From: Paracoccaceae bacterium
Lineage (GTDB): Bacteria; Pseudomonadota; Alphaproteobacteria; Rhodobacterales; Rhodobacteraceae
Length of the DNA: 24,048 nt
Assembly (NCBI GenBank): GCA_021648225.1
Contig: JAKITE010000030.1
Coordinates: 1 to 24,048 of the forward strand
Direction: 5' to 3'
In this document: one piece after another, positions 15,354 through 23,882 of the stretch
Layout: every line of letters begins with the position of its first letter
Position numbering within the stretch: position 1 is the first letter of the stretch
The notes under the pieces: generated by a model
Told to the model about the DNA's origin: nothing
Databases searched by the model: none
The model's input: only the letters and a program-made list of their open reading frames with translations
Translations under genes and position numbers: made by a program

Positions 15354-15630
15354 GTGTCTTCTCCATATAATTGACGGGCATCAACGCCCGGAAAGCTAAA
15401 ATGCTTCAGCCTTCCCCCCTAGAGACGCAGCAGCAAAGAAATTATTCCCTGCCGGTTTTTGCCTTTGGGCTTTTGCGCGACATCCCGCTAGGCTTTGCCA
15501 TTTTTGGGCGTGTTCTCGCCGGTTTTTCGTTAAAAACATAGGCCGGATACTGCTAGGCCGGTTTCCGCCAGCTTGTTACCAGCCAAGTTTTAGACCATCT
15601 TCACAGCTCAAACAGATGGGAGAAACGGCC
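15354..15630. other. Divergent intergenic region, EF-hand gene / sigma factor gene
   Basis: No gene seen. A short hairpin CGGGC/GCCCG with loop ATCAAC (about 15374-15392) lies in the 5' leader of the EF-hand gene. The element GCCGGTTTTT occurs at 15451-15460 and 15518-15527, with GCCGGTTT again at 15557-15564; all three point the same way and could be binding sites. No clear ECF-type -35/-10 pair was recognised. Confidence 0.4.
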
Positions 15631-16137
15631 ATGAATAACGCCCTTTCCAGTGCCATTAACGATTTGCATCCCGACCTTTTACGCTATGCGCATTACCTGA
15701 GCGACAAGGCAGATACCGCCGAGGAGCTGGTGCAGCAAACCACCGAGCGTATGCTTAACCGTCAAGGTAAATTGAGCCAGATTGAAGATATGCAGAAATA
15801 TATGTTTTCAATCATGCGAAACCTGCACAATGATTTTTTGCGCCAAAAGCAGCGCGATCAAGGCAATGATGCCGAATTAGAACCGGTTGACCCACAAAGC
15901 AGCCCCGGACAAAAGCTTTTCTGCCAGCAGGTATTGGCCGGAATAAATACGCTTACCCCTGCACACCAAGAAATATTGAGCCTTGTCGGGGGCGGCCACA
16001 GCTATTCACAAATTGCCGAAATGCTTGACCTGCCGCTTGGTACCGCCATGTCACGGATTTCCCGGGCGCGATATGCATTGCGCCAATCGATTGATGTGCC
16101 TTTGGGGGAAAGCGTTTTACAATTGCTGGCGGAATAA
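15631..16137 (+). CDS. ECF-type RNA polymerase sigma factor
   Basis: A 168-residue sigma-70 family protein with only regions 2 and 4. Region 2 covers about 12-75 (DLLRYAHYLSDKADTAEELVQQTTERML, then YMFSIMRNLHNDFLRQ) and region 4 about 105-152, with the recognition helix in LDLPLGTAMSRISRARYAL. The start at 15631 is preferred over an in-frame ATG at 15616, because GGGAGAA (15617-15623) lies at the right distance only for 15631. No anti-sigma gene is adjacent; the only neighbour at its promoter side is the divergent EF-hand gene. The target regulon is unknown. Confidence 0.9.
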   Translation: MNNALSSAINDLHPDLLRYAHYLSDKADTAEELVQQTTERMLNRQGKLSQIEDMQKYMFSIMRNLHNDFLRQKQRDQGNDAELEPVDPQSSPGQKLFCQQVLAGINTLTPAHQEILSLVGGGHSYSQIAEMLDLPLGTAMSRISRARYALRQSIDVPLGESVLQLLAE

Positions 16138-16166
16138 AAAAAGGGGGATGGTAAAACCATCCCCCC
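16136..16166. terminator. Shared terminator, sigma factor gene / nrdJ
   Basis: GGGGGATGG (16143-16151), loop TAAAA, CCATCCCCC (16157-16165). The seven A at 16136-16142 form a T-run on the minus strand, so it terminates nrdJ well; the sigma factor stop codon is inside the A-run, and plus-strand termination is less certain. Confidence 0.8.
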
Positions 16167-16268
16167 AAGTCTCGCATTTCAGGCTCATCGTTAACCGCTC
16201 GGTTTGTTTTGCCTGCGGCCTGAATGCAAGGAAGCGCCGAGCAGAACGGCACTCCCCCCTGTCTGCAA

Positions 16269-19200
16269 TCAGCTACACCCGGAGGTCCCCCCACAGGTGT
16301 TGCATTTCATGCAGGTTCCGTTGCGCACCAAAGTAAAGTTACCACATTCACCACAAGGGTCACCCTCATAGCCTTGCATCTTTGCTTTGGTGCGGTCATC
16401 CATCACCGCCAATGTGGCGGTTTCGGTTGTTTTTATTACTTGAACTTCGCTTGATAACCCGCTGATACCTTGCGGCAATCTGGAACGAAGGTAGCCGGTC
16501 GAGGATAGCTGCCGGATCATCTCCAACGAACTGGCTGCACTATCGGATGGCTCGCCAACATTGGCTTTGCCCTCTTCTTCGCCGCGCCCAAGGCTGTCAA
16601 AACTTTCGCCTTCGGGTTTGATATGGGCCAGGTCCGTGCGATCAAGATATGAAATCGCCAGCTCGCGGAAAATATAATCAATGATTGAGGTAGCAGATTT
16701 GATGCTGTCATTGCCCTGCACCATTCCGGCGGGATCAAAGCGGGTAAAGGTAAATGCATCAACATATTCATCCAGCGGCACGCCATATTGCAGGCCCACC
16801 GAAATGGCGATGGCAAAATTGTTCATCATGGCACGAAAGGCAGCGCCTTCCTTGTGCATATCGATGAAAATCTCGCCCAAGGTGCCGTCTTCGTATTCGC
16901 CGGTGCGCAGATAAACCTTATGGCCGCCAACAATGGCCTTTTGGGTATAGCCTTTGCGGCGTTGCGGTAGTTTTATACGGCCCCGCGCCACTTCTTTTAC
17001 TACGATTTTCTCAACGATTTTCTCGGCCAGAACCATGGCTTTATCGCCCGCAGGGGCGTCTTCCAATGCATCTTCCAGATCATCATCGTCAATCAGGGCC
17101 GATGATAATGGCTGGCTAAGCTTGGAACCATCACGATACAGCGCATTGGCCTTGATCCCCAGCGCCCAACTGCTTTCATAGGCAGCTTTGCAATCTTCAA
17201 TTGTGGCATCATTGGGCATATTGATGGTTTTTGAAATCGCACCGGAGATAAAGCTCTGGGCGGCGGCCATAATTTTGATATGGCTGTCCACCGACAGATA
17301 GCGTTTGCCGGTTTTGCCGCAGATATTGGCGCAATCAAACACGGTATAATGCTTTTTCTTGAGGAACGGCGCGCCCTCAAGGGTCATGGTGCCAATCGCA
17401 TGCTGGTTGGCGGCACTGACCTGTTCTTTGCTGAAACCAAGATGATCCAGCAGATCGAAGCTCGGGTCATTCAGCCTTTCGGTGGGAATACCCAATGTGC
17501 CGGTGCAAAAATCAGCGCCAAGCGTCCATTGGTTAAACACAAACCGGATGTCAAAGGCAGATGCCAGCGCTGCTTCGATCTTGGCCAGTTCTTCCTCGCC
17601 AAACCCGTGCCCCAAAAGGCTGGTGGTATTAATGCCCGGCGCATTGCCAAGCGACCCGTGACCAACCGCATAAGCGATCATTTCCTCAACCTGAGCGGAT
17701 GAATATCCCAGATTTGCCAGCGCGGCAGGCACCGAACGGTTGATGATTTTGAAATAACCACCACCCGCCAGCTTTTTGAATTTCACCAAGGCAAAATCAG
17801 GCTCAATGCCTGTTGTGTCACAATCCATCACCAAACCAATGGTGCCGGTCGGGGCAATCACCGAAACCTGCGCGTTTCTAAACCCGTGTTTTTCGCCCAT
17901 TTCCAATGCGTCATCCCACGCCTGATGGGCCAGATTGATCAGCGCCCCGTCAGGGCAGTTATCATGGTCCAGCGGCACAGGCGGCACGGCAAGGCCCTCA
18001 TAGCCAGCGGTCTCGCCATAGGCAGCGCGTTTATGGTTGCGCATCACCCGCAACATATGTTCGGCGTTTTTGGCATAGCCCGGGAAAGGCCCCAGTTCTG
18101 CGGCCATTTCAGCCGAGGTTTTATAAGAAACACCGGTCATAATGGCGGTCAACGCACCGGTCAGCGCCCTGCCCTCGTCACTGTCATAGCCAAAGCCAAG
18201 GTTCATCAGCAAACCGCCGATATTGGCATAGCCAAGTCCGAGCGTGCGAAACTTATAGCTTCGCTCGGCAATCTCGGCTGATGGAAATTGCGCCATCAAA
18301 ACCGAGATTTCCAGCGTTACTGTCCATAACCGCGTCGCGTGCATGTATGATTTTGCGTCAAACACCCCGTTTTTCAAAAATGTCAGCAGGTTCATGCTGG
18401 CCAGATTACAGGCGGTATCATCCAGAAACATATATTCGGAACAAGGGTTTGAACCGCGAATTTCGCCATCTTCGGGGCAAGTATGCCACGCATTGATGGT
18501 ATCGTGATACTGGATGCCGGGGTCAGCACTGGCCCATGCCGCATGGCCGACATCATCCCACAAATCGCGGGCTTTGATGGTTTTGGCAACGCCGCCATCG
18601 GTGCGACGCAACAATTCCCAATCGGCATCGTCTTTTACGGCTTGCAAAAATGCATCGGTGACCCGCACCGTATTATTTGAATTTTGTCCAGAAACGCTCA
18701 GATAAGCATCGCTATCCCAATCGGTGTCATAGGTCGGAAATTCAATGCCGGTAAAGCCCTGCGCCGCATATTGCAGCACCCGCTTAACATAGGTTTCGGG
18801 GATCATAAATTTACGCGCCGAAATAATCGCCTTTTTCAGGGCCGGATTTTTCTTTGGGTCAAAAGCGGCTTCTTCAGCCCCGTCCCAGACCCGGATCGCG
18901 CCAAAAATCTCGTTCAGCTGTTGTTCGTGGATTTTGGAACCCGCAACCAGCGAAGCAACTTTTTGTTCCTCAATCACTTTCCAGTTAATGAATTCTTCAA
19001 TATCGGGGTGATCGACATCGACAATCACCATTTTCGCGGCGCGCCGCGTGGTGCCACCGGATTTGATCGCCCCAGCGGCGCGGTCACCGATTTTCAGGAA
19101 TGACATCAGGCCGGAAGATTTCCCGCCGCCACCCAGGGTTTCATTGGCAGCCCGCAAACTGGAAAAATTGGTGCCGGTGCCGGACCCGTATTTGAACAAC

Positions 19201-19868
19201 CGCGCCTCGCGGGTCCACAGATCCATGATGCCGCCTTCATTCACCAGATCATCCTTGACCGATTGAATGAAACAGGCATGGGGCTGTGGATGTTCATAGG
19301 AATTAACCGATTTGGTCAGCTTGCCGGTTTGATAATCCACATAATGATGCCCTTGGGCCGGCCCATCAATGCCATAAGCCCAGTGCAGGCCGGTATTAAA
19401 CCATTGCGGAGAATTGGGCGCGGCCATCTGGCTGGCCAACATAAACCGCATTTCGTCAGAATAAGTCTTGGCGTCGGCCTCGGTGGTGAAATGGCCGCCC
19501 TTCCATCCCCAATAGGTCCAGGCGCCGACCAAACGGTCAAACACCTGCTTGGCCGAGGATTCGCCGACAAACCGTTCAGATTCGGGTAGTTTAGCCAGTT
19601 TCGCATCATCGGGGATCGAGCGCCAAAGAAATTCGGGGATGCCTTTTTCTTTGACAGCTTTTACCGCCGCCGGAACGCCGGCCTTGCGGAAATATTTCTG
19701 CGCCAAAACATCAGACGCAACCTGGCTCCAACCGGCGGGAACTTCGATGTTTTCATGGTGAAAAACAATTGTGCCATCCGGATTACGGATTTCCGAGGTT
19801 TTATTGGTAAATTCCATGGCGCCATATGCGCCTGATTTCACCGAGGTAAATTTACGATCAAATTTCAT
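16269..19868 (-). CDS. nrdJ: Ribonucleotide reductase, class II, adenosylcobalamin-dependent
   Basis: Reduces ribonucleotides to deoxyribonucleotides using vitamin B12 coenzyme, independent of oxygen. The 1199-residue length is normal for alphaproteobacterial NrdJ, leaving no room for an intein. Redox Cys199 lies in PHACFIQSV, the radical-site motif is NPCSE (474-478, Cys476, Glu478), and the partner Cys487 lies in DTACNLAS. The C-terminus (from about 1172) is a cysteine-rich tail, CGECGNF then CMKCNTCGG. The start at 19868 (MKFDRKF) has AAAAGGA upstream at 9 bases; the frame is open 29 codons further, without conserved sequence. Upstream lies an NrdR-type palindrome. No cobalamin riboswitch was seen. 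Confidence 0.96.
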   Translation of the reverse strand: MKFDRKFTSVKSGAYGAMEFTNKTSEIRNPDGTIVFHHENIEVPAGWSQVASDVLAQKYFRKAGVPAAVKAVKEKGIPEFLWRSIPDDAKLAKLPESERFVGESSAKQVFDRLVGAWTYWGWKGGHFTTEADAKTYSDEMRFMLASQMAAPNSPQWFNTGLHWAYGIDGPAQGHHYVDYQTGKLTKSVNSYEHPQPHACFIQSVKDDLVNEGGIMDLWTREARLFKYGSGTGTNFSSLRAANETLGGGGKSSGLMSFLKIGDRAAGAIKSGGTTRRAAKMVIVDVDHPDIEEFINWKVIEEQKVASLVAGSKIHEQQLNEIFGAIRVWDGAEEAAFDPKKNPALKKAIISARKFMIPETYVKRVLQYAAQGFTGIEFPTYDTDWDSDAYLSVSGQNSNNTVRVTDAFLQAVKDDADWELLRRTDGGVAKTIKARDLWDDVGHAAWASADPGIQYHDTINAWHTCPEDGEIRGSNPCSEYMFLDDTACNLASMNLLTFLKNGVFDAKSYMHATRLWTVTLEISVLMAQFPSAEIAERSYKFRTLGLGYANIGGLLMNLGFGYDSDEGRALTGALTAIMTGVSYKTSAEMAAELGPFPGYAKNAEHMLRVMRNHKRAAYGETAGYEGLAVPPVPLDHDNCPDGALINLAHQAWDDALEMGEKHGFRNAQVSVIAPTGTIGLVMDCDTTGIEPDFALVKFKKLAGGGYFKIINRSVPAALANLGYSSAQVEEMIAYAVGHGSLGNAPGINTTSLLGHGFGEEELAKIEAALASAFDIRFVFNQWTLGADFCTGTLGIPTERLNDPSFDLLDHLGFSKEQVSAANQHAIGTMTLEGAPFLKKKHYTVFDCANICGKTGKRYLSVDSHIKIMAAAQSFISGAISKTINMPNDATIEDCKAAYESSWALGIKANALYRDGSKLSQPLSSALIDDDDLEDALEDAPAGDKAMVLAEKIVEKIVVKEVARGRIKLPQRRKGYTQKAIVGGHKVYLRTGEYEDGTLGEIFIDMHKEGAAFRAMMNNFAIAISVGLQYGVPLDEYVDAFTFTRFDPAGMVQGNDSIKSATSIIDYIFRELAISYLDRTDLAHIKPEGESFDSLGRGEEEGKANVGEPSDSAASSLEMIRQLSSTGYLRSRLPQGISGLSSEVQVIKTTETATLAVMDDRTKAKMQGYEGDPCGECGNFTLVRNGTCMKCNTCGGTSGCS

Positions 19869-19969
19869 CCTGCCAAGTCCTTTTAATCTTTTGCCGCCCC
19901 CCCTTAATGAAAGGGTCGAATCCACTTGGGCATTGCACAAAACCGCACAATTCACCCGTAACGTTTATA

Positions 19970-20074
19970 TTTTTACAATTTTTGATTAGCACTATATATA
20001 GTGGTGCAAACCGCTGATACCACTAAGTGCGGCATTTTGCAGGCGCAGGTCAATGGATTTTTTTACAATTTTTG
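19970..20074. repeat. 15-bp direct repeat flanking the NrdR box
   Basis: TTTTTACAATTTTTG occurs at 19970-19984 and again at 20060-20074, exactly 90 bp apart, with the NrdR box between them. Function unknown; could be a regulator binding site. Confidence 0.7.
19990..20003. promoter_or_regulatory. NrdR box upstream of nrdJ
   Basis: CACTATATATAGTG, a perfect 14-bp palindrome matching the known NrdR consensus (ACACwATATATwGTGT). NrdR represses ribonucleotide reductase genes. A second full box at the usual 31-32 bp distance is not obvious; a shortened CACTAAGTG lies at 20021-20029. Confidence 0.85.
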
Positions 20075-20286
20075 CAGATATTTTGGTTGACGTAAAAAAT
20101 ATCAGCCCCGCAAAAATCAGCCCCGGCCGCCGCACCCGATGGCTGAAAAACCCGTTAAGGATTTGGTAACAAATACCAGAGGCAAAATTACTGTGAGTTT
20201 TCAAAAGCGTTAGTGTCATGGTTAATGCTAACCCTGAGCGGTTGTCAGGTTGCGCTGATAGAATCAGTCTGCTTTTTGCGAATCTG
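20075..20286. other. Intergenic region between nrdJ leader and broken glycosyltransferase
   Basis: No convincing gene. A 9-bp direct repeat ATCAGCCCC occurs at 20101-20109 and 20116-20124. CAGCC/GGCTG arms at about 20118-20144, followed on the minus strand by ATTTTTG, could form a weak terminator for the upstream minus-strand gene. An open minus-strand frame crossing this region looks non-coding. Confidence 0.4.
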
Positions 20287-21798
20287 TTAACGATATTTAT
20301 CCATGTAACAGCGCCCCGCCGGAAAAGACGATTGATCATAGAATTTGGCCAAAACAGGTAGAATCATCTGTTGCCGATAGCTTTCAAAATTAAACCCTTC
20401 CAGAACAAACACCGAATGGGTCTGGCGGTTTGCCGCAATATTTATGATTTCAATATTGGTAAAGAATTGCGCCAACACCGGCGCTTCGTTTTTGGCATCC
20501 GCAGGAATATGGATAAAATCACGCCCGTCATATTGTCTGAAATCGGTGAAAATATCATCATTACGGCCAAAAACCGAAGCGCTGAATACGGTTACCTCGT
20601 CAAAGCCGTAATTTTGCAGCAATGCGCTCATACCATATAGGGATGTTGCGGCCACGCGCCCCTCGGCCAATGGCCTGATGGCATCAATTAGCGATTGATC
20701 CGCCATATCCATTTCCAGATCAACCTGGGCAATCGATGCTTGATCCAAAAACCTGTCCAGCGGTTTTTGGCCGTTCTGGTCCAGATAAAACACGGTTAGA
20801 ATCGGCACCATGGAAACAAGCAAAAATCCAAAGCTCCAGTTTCGCAGTTTTTTCACCTGTGTTTGGCTTAACAGCTCTGCGCAGGCCAATATTCCCAGCG
20901 ATAAAAACGGCACCCCCCAGTTTAACCGGAAAGTGCCCCGTGAAATGCCATAAAATGAGGTAAGCAACACAGCCGCAATCAAAACACCGGTAAAAAAAAC
21001 CGATTTTTGCCGGCGTAGAATAGATTGTGCGCAGAATAAAAAACAGCGCCGGGCCAAGCACGATCAGTAATATCAGCTAAACATGCACCAGCCCGATCAT
21101 ATCGGCCTCGATGCGACGAAAGGCAAAATTAAAGGCAAAATTAACGCTGCAATTTTGATAATTCCAATAAACATTCTGCAAGAAAATCACCCCGGCAATA
21201 ACTGAAATTACCGCAAATTTCCCGAACAAAAACTGTCGCCCTTGTGGGGATACCAGCAAATAACCAACCACAGCCAGATAGAATATGCCTGCTGAGTATT
21301 TCAACAATAACGAAGCCCCGAACGCCCCGCCTGCCAAAATAATCGCCGCCCAGTTCCAGCGGCTGTCCGAATATGCTTTTTCGGTAAAGATCAAAAATAC
21401 CAGCAGGGTGACCGCCAGAACCGTGTCGTTAAAGAAAACATTAAAAACCACCATGGATGTGGGCAAAGCAGCAAAGCCCAGCAACAACACCATCGGCTGG
21501 CCATCCATATGCCGGCCAAGGTATTTTGCCAACAAAACCACGGTAACAACCCCAAGCAACAACATGAAAACACGGTGTAAAATCCCGTGATTGACAATGC
21601 CAAGCAGGTTTTCCAGCTTGATAATAGCGGTTGAAATCCAGCCGATCAGGCCGGGATGGTCATAATACCCCCATGACGGGGTCAGCCCCCAAGAGGTAAA
21701 ATAGGGTTCATCCCCGAAAATCGGTAACCAGATCTGAATTGCTGCCGACATCAGCAATAGTAACAGTATCAGAAAATTTGCTTATGAATAACCATCAT
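20287..21798 (-). pseudogene. Broken GT39/ArnT-like membrane glycosyltransferase
   Basis: Together the fragments encode about 504 residues, the right length for a GT-C glycosyltransferase of the PMT/ArnT type, which transfers sugar from a lipid carrier outside the inner membrane. The N-terminal fragment has the catalytic-type acidic motif GDEPYF and YYDHPGLIGW, then many membrane helices. It ends at an in-frame TAG (21077-21079) but the same frame continues as LILLIVLGPALFF. A run of eight A (20992-20999, T8 on the coding strand) then shifts the frame; with seven it reads GFFTGVLIAAVLL into the C-terminal fragment. A third lesion near 21775 probably disconnects the natural ATG (21798, with AAGAAG before it). 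Neighbouring genes are intact, so decay is likelier than sequencing error. Confidence 0.8.
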
Positions 21799-21865
21799 TC
21801 TTCTTGGTTAAAGCGTTTTCCGTTCGTGTTGAAGTAAATTCAATATGAACCGGAAATGCTGTAAA

Positions 21866-21942
<77 letters not shown>

Positions 21943-21989
21943 ACAAGGGCTGATCTAATGGGGTTCGTGCGAAATGAAAAGCGCTAATT

Positions 21990-22481
21990 TCAATTATTTT
22001 CATCACAAGGCCAGATTGCCAGATCCGCGTCAATTTCCGGATGTTTGATCTGCGCGCCGGGGGTTAAATTCAGCATAGAGGCCATGCCACCATTGATTTC
22101 CAACACATATTGAACCCCGTCCCCGCCCGGAATCTGGGTCAGATCCAGCGGAATGGCGTTTTCATGAATGCGTAAAACCACGCCGGTTTCATCAATAAAC
22201 AACATATCCAGCGGAATAAGGGTGTTTTTCATCCAGAAGGAAACCGTTTTTTCGGTATCATAGATAAACAGCATTCCGGCAAATTGCGCCATATAATCGC
22301 GGTTCATCAACCCGGTGGCGCGGGATTCGAATGTATCGGCAATTTCGACGGAAAAACGCGAAATATTATCGCCGTTTTTAATATCTAGCTGCCCAACATT
22401 ACAATCCAGCGCCAAAACGCTGCCCGCAGCAAGGCTGGCAATCGTCGCCAGGCAGGCCCCTAATATACTAGGTTGAACCAT
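21990..22481 (-). CDS. DUF192 family exported protein
   Basis: A 163-residue protein with an N-terminal signal (hydrophobic to about residue 24, likely cut after LALA) followed by a DUF192 domain: RATGLMNRD (54-62), the hallmark FWMKNTLIPLDMLFID (82-97), and VLEINGG (126-132). Exported, small beta-barrel-like domain; function unproven. Its start at 22481 lies inside the 3' end of the cold-shock gene (14-base overlap), so the two are translationally linked. This gene pair next to tRNA-Pro is, as I recall, a common arrangement in Rhodobacterales. Confidence 0.92.
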   Translation of the reverse strand: MVQPSILGACLATIASLAAGSVLALDCNVGQLDIKNGDNISRFSVEIADTFESRATGLMNRDYMAQFAGMLFIYDTEKTVSFWMKNTLIPLDMLFIDETGVVLRIHENAIPLDLTQIPGGDGVQYVLEINGGMASMLNLTPGAQIKHPEIDADLAIWPCDENN

Positions 22482-22974
22482 TTACCGGTTTGTCCCATGA
22501 ATAAAGCGACCCCGCCATACGCCCGCGCGGGCCATCAACCACCTGCACGGTAATTGCCTCGCCCGGGGATAGATCGGAAAACCCGTATTGGCGCATGACT
22601 TCCATATGTAAAAAAATATCTTCGGAACTGCCAAAAGTGTTGGCAAACCCGAACCCTTTGGCCTTGTCAAACCATTTGACCCGCGCCGGAGCCAAGGCAA
22701 CGCCTTCGACATCGGGCAAGGGAATCGCGTTTTCCGAAACAAACGATTCTCCTGCGGTTTCGATGGGGGCATGAATTTCAAAAATCTCGGCAGCCTGACG
22801 GCCCCGTTCGGTTTCCTGAACCGAAAACACAATTTCAGCGCCCTCGGCCACCGAACCGCGTCCAAAATTTCGCAATACATTTGCATGAAGCAGGATATCC
22901 CCGTCTGTGTCCTGTGCGACTACAAACCCGTATCCTTTTGCGGCATCAAACCACTTAACTCGGCCTTTTATCAT
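22468..22974 (-). CDS. Cold-shock protein with two CSD domains
   Basis: A 168-residue RNA/single-stranded DNA-binding protein with two cold-shock domains, residues about 3-67 and 96-160. Each has an RNP1 motif (KGYGFV 13-18; KGFGFA 106-111) and an RNP2-like motif (DILLH 26-30; DIFLH 119-123), and each opens with RVKWFD. The linker (70-95) is acidic and probably flexible. The double-domain form is typical of alphaproteobacteria, whereas most bacterial Csp proteins have one domain of about 70 residues. GGGGA lies 4-8 bases before the ATG. A long leader (about 80 bases from the candidate promoter) would fit post-transcriptional control. Confidence 0.95.
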   Translation of the reverse strand: MIKGRVKWFDAAKGYGFVVAQDTDGDILLHANVLRNFGRGSVAEGAEIVFSVQETERGRQAAEIFEIHAPIETAGESFVSENAIPLPDVEGVALAPARVKWFDKAKGFGFANTFGSSEDIFLHMEVMRQYGFSDLSPGEAITVQVVDGPRGRMAGSLYSWDKPVNGST

Positions 22975-23060
22975 ATGTCCCCGTCAGGTTACTTTTTCAA
23001 ACGCGTAAGATAGGCCAATCATCACACAATCAAACTGAACTGCTGCCGCCACGCACCTGC

Positions 23061-23090
23061 ACTATAGGTTCAGGAATCAAGCGTAAGCAA
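23061..23090 (-). promoter_or_regulatory. Candidate promoter for the cold-shock gene
   Basis: On the minus strand, TTGCTT (23085-23090), 18-base spacer, TATAGT (23061-23066). It implies a 5' leader of about 80 bases. Nothing else is seen from 22975 to 23163 apart from a weak AT-rich palindrome near 23144. Confidence 0.4.
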
Positions 23091-23143
23091 GCCTGACATA
23101 AGTGATTTGTCACAATTTAGGCGGATTTTCACCACTTTTTGGC

Positions 23144-23161
23144 CATTTTTCCCGAAAAATG
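23144..23161. terminator. Weak AT-rich hairpin after pdxH
   Basis: CATTTTT (23144-23150), loop CCCG, AAAAATG (23155-23161), directly after the pdxH stop. It lacks a GC-rich stem, so termination is uncertain. Confidence 0.3.
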
Positions 23162-23163
23162 TC

Positions 23164-23775
23164 TTAAGGGTTAAGGCGCGATACATCCCAAGGAGAATCC
23201 GGTATGGCTCTTTGCCACCTGAAACGATCATGCAAACGATGTTTTCCATCTGCCCAGAATTCGATTTCCAGCGGAATAATGCGAAATCCGCCCCAGAATG
23301 GCGGCCGTTTAGGTTTTAACCCATGCGCCAGCGAAACCCCCGCCACCCGTTTTATCAGCGCACCACGCGATTCCAGCGGCTGGGATTGATATGATGCCCA
23401 TGCGCCAAGTTTGCTTTGCAAGCTGCGCGATTCAAAATAGGCATCCGCCTCCGGCCCGTCTTCTTTGGTCGCCAAGCCCCGCACCCGCACCTGTCGGCGC
23501 AAGGATTTCCAGTGCATCACAAAAGCGCATTTTCCATTGCCCAATATTTCAACCGATTTGGCGCTGTTGTAATTGGTATAAAATGTAAAACAATCCGCGC
23601 CGATATCTTTTAGCAGAACCATGCGCGTATTTGGCATGCCGTCCGCGTCAACCGTGGCCAGCGCCATTGCATTTGGGTCATTAGGTTCCGATTGTTCAGC
23701 CTCGGCCAGCCAGGCGCGGGCAATTTCAAAAGGATCATCGCCTGCAAAAATACCGGTTTTATTAGGATTTGTCAT
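23164..23775 (-). CDS. pdxH: Pyridoxine/pyridoxamine 5'-phosphate oxidase
   Basis: FMN-dependent cytosolic enzyme that makes pyridoxal 5'-phosphate, the last step of vitamin B6 synthesis and salvage. The protein is 203 residues, the usual length. FMN-binding residues appear in RMVLLK (51-56) and in RRQVRVRG (93-100), and the C-terminal signature in RLHDRFRW (180-187) ending WDVSRLNP. The start at 23775 (MTNPNKTG) is supported by CAGGGGG 5 bases upstream; the frame is open for 59 further codons but these read into the divergent fabI leader and are not conserved in kind. Divergent from fabI, with nearly overlapping promoters. Confidence 0.95.
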   Translation of the reverse strand: MTNPNKTGIFAGDDPFEIARAWLAEAEQSEPNDPNAMALATVDADGMPNTRMVLLKDIGADCFTFYTNYNSAKSVEILGNGKCAFVMHWKSLRRQVRVRGLATKEDGPEADAYFESRSLQSKLGAWASYQSQPLESRGALIKRVAGVSLAHGLKPKRPPFWGGFRIIPLEIEFWADGKHRLHDRFRWQRAIPDSPWDVSRLNP

Positions 23776-23802
23776 AGATACCCCCTGAACGCTTGTTTTT
23801 GC

Positions 23803-23832
23803 AGTATCGCGCAAACATTCTTGAAGCCGCAA
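23803..23832 (-). promoter_or_regulatory. Candidate promoter for pdxH
   Basis: Minus strand TTGCGG (23827-23832), 18-base spacer, GATACT (23803-23808). Its -35 starts just beyond the -35 of the candidate fabI promoter, so the two may interfere. Confidence 0.35.
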
Positions 23833-23849
23833 GCGCATTCCTTTAGGCT
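23821..23849 (+). promoter_or_regulatory. Candidate promoter for fabI
   Basis: TTGAAG (23821-23826), 17-base spacer, TAGGCT (23844-23849), 33 bases before the ATG. Overlaps the divergent pdxH promoter region. Confidence 0.35.
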
Positions 23850-23882
23850 TTGTGAAAATCAACAAAAACAAAAGGGGCAAAC

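Noticed and set aside
16269..19868. Intein in the large nrdJ gene
   Set aside because: Length and order of motifs match an uninterrupted class II reductase; no extra block of the right size is present.
19869..20286. Cobalamin riboswitch controlling nrdJ
   Set aside because: NrdJ needs B12, but no B12-box-like core was visible; the NrdR palindrome explains regulation better.
19992..20339. Minus-strand 115-codon frame upstream of nrdJ
   Set aside because: It overlaps both the NrdR box and the glycosyltransferase 3' end, has no good ribosome site and no domain-like pattern.
20992..20999. Programmed frameshift in the glycosyltransferase homopolymer
   Set aside because: The same gene also has an in-frame TAG and a probable third lesion, so decay is simpler.
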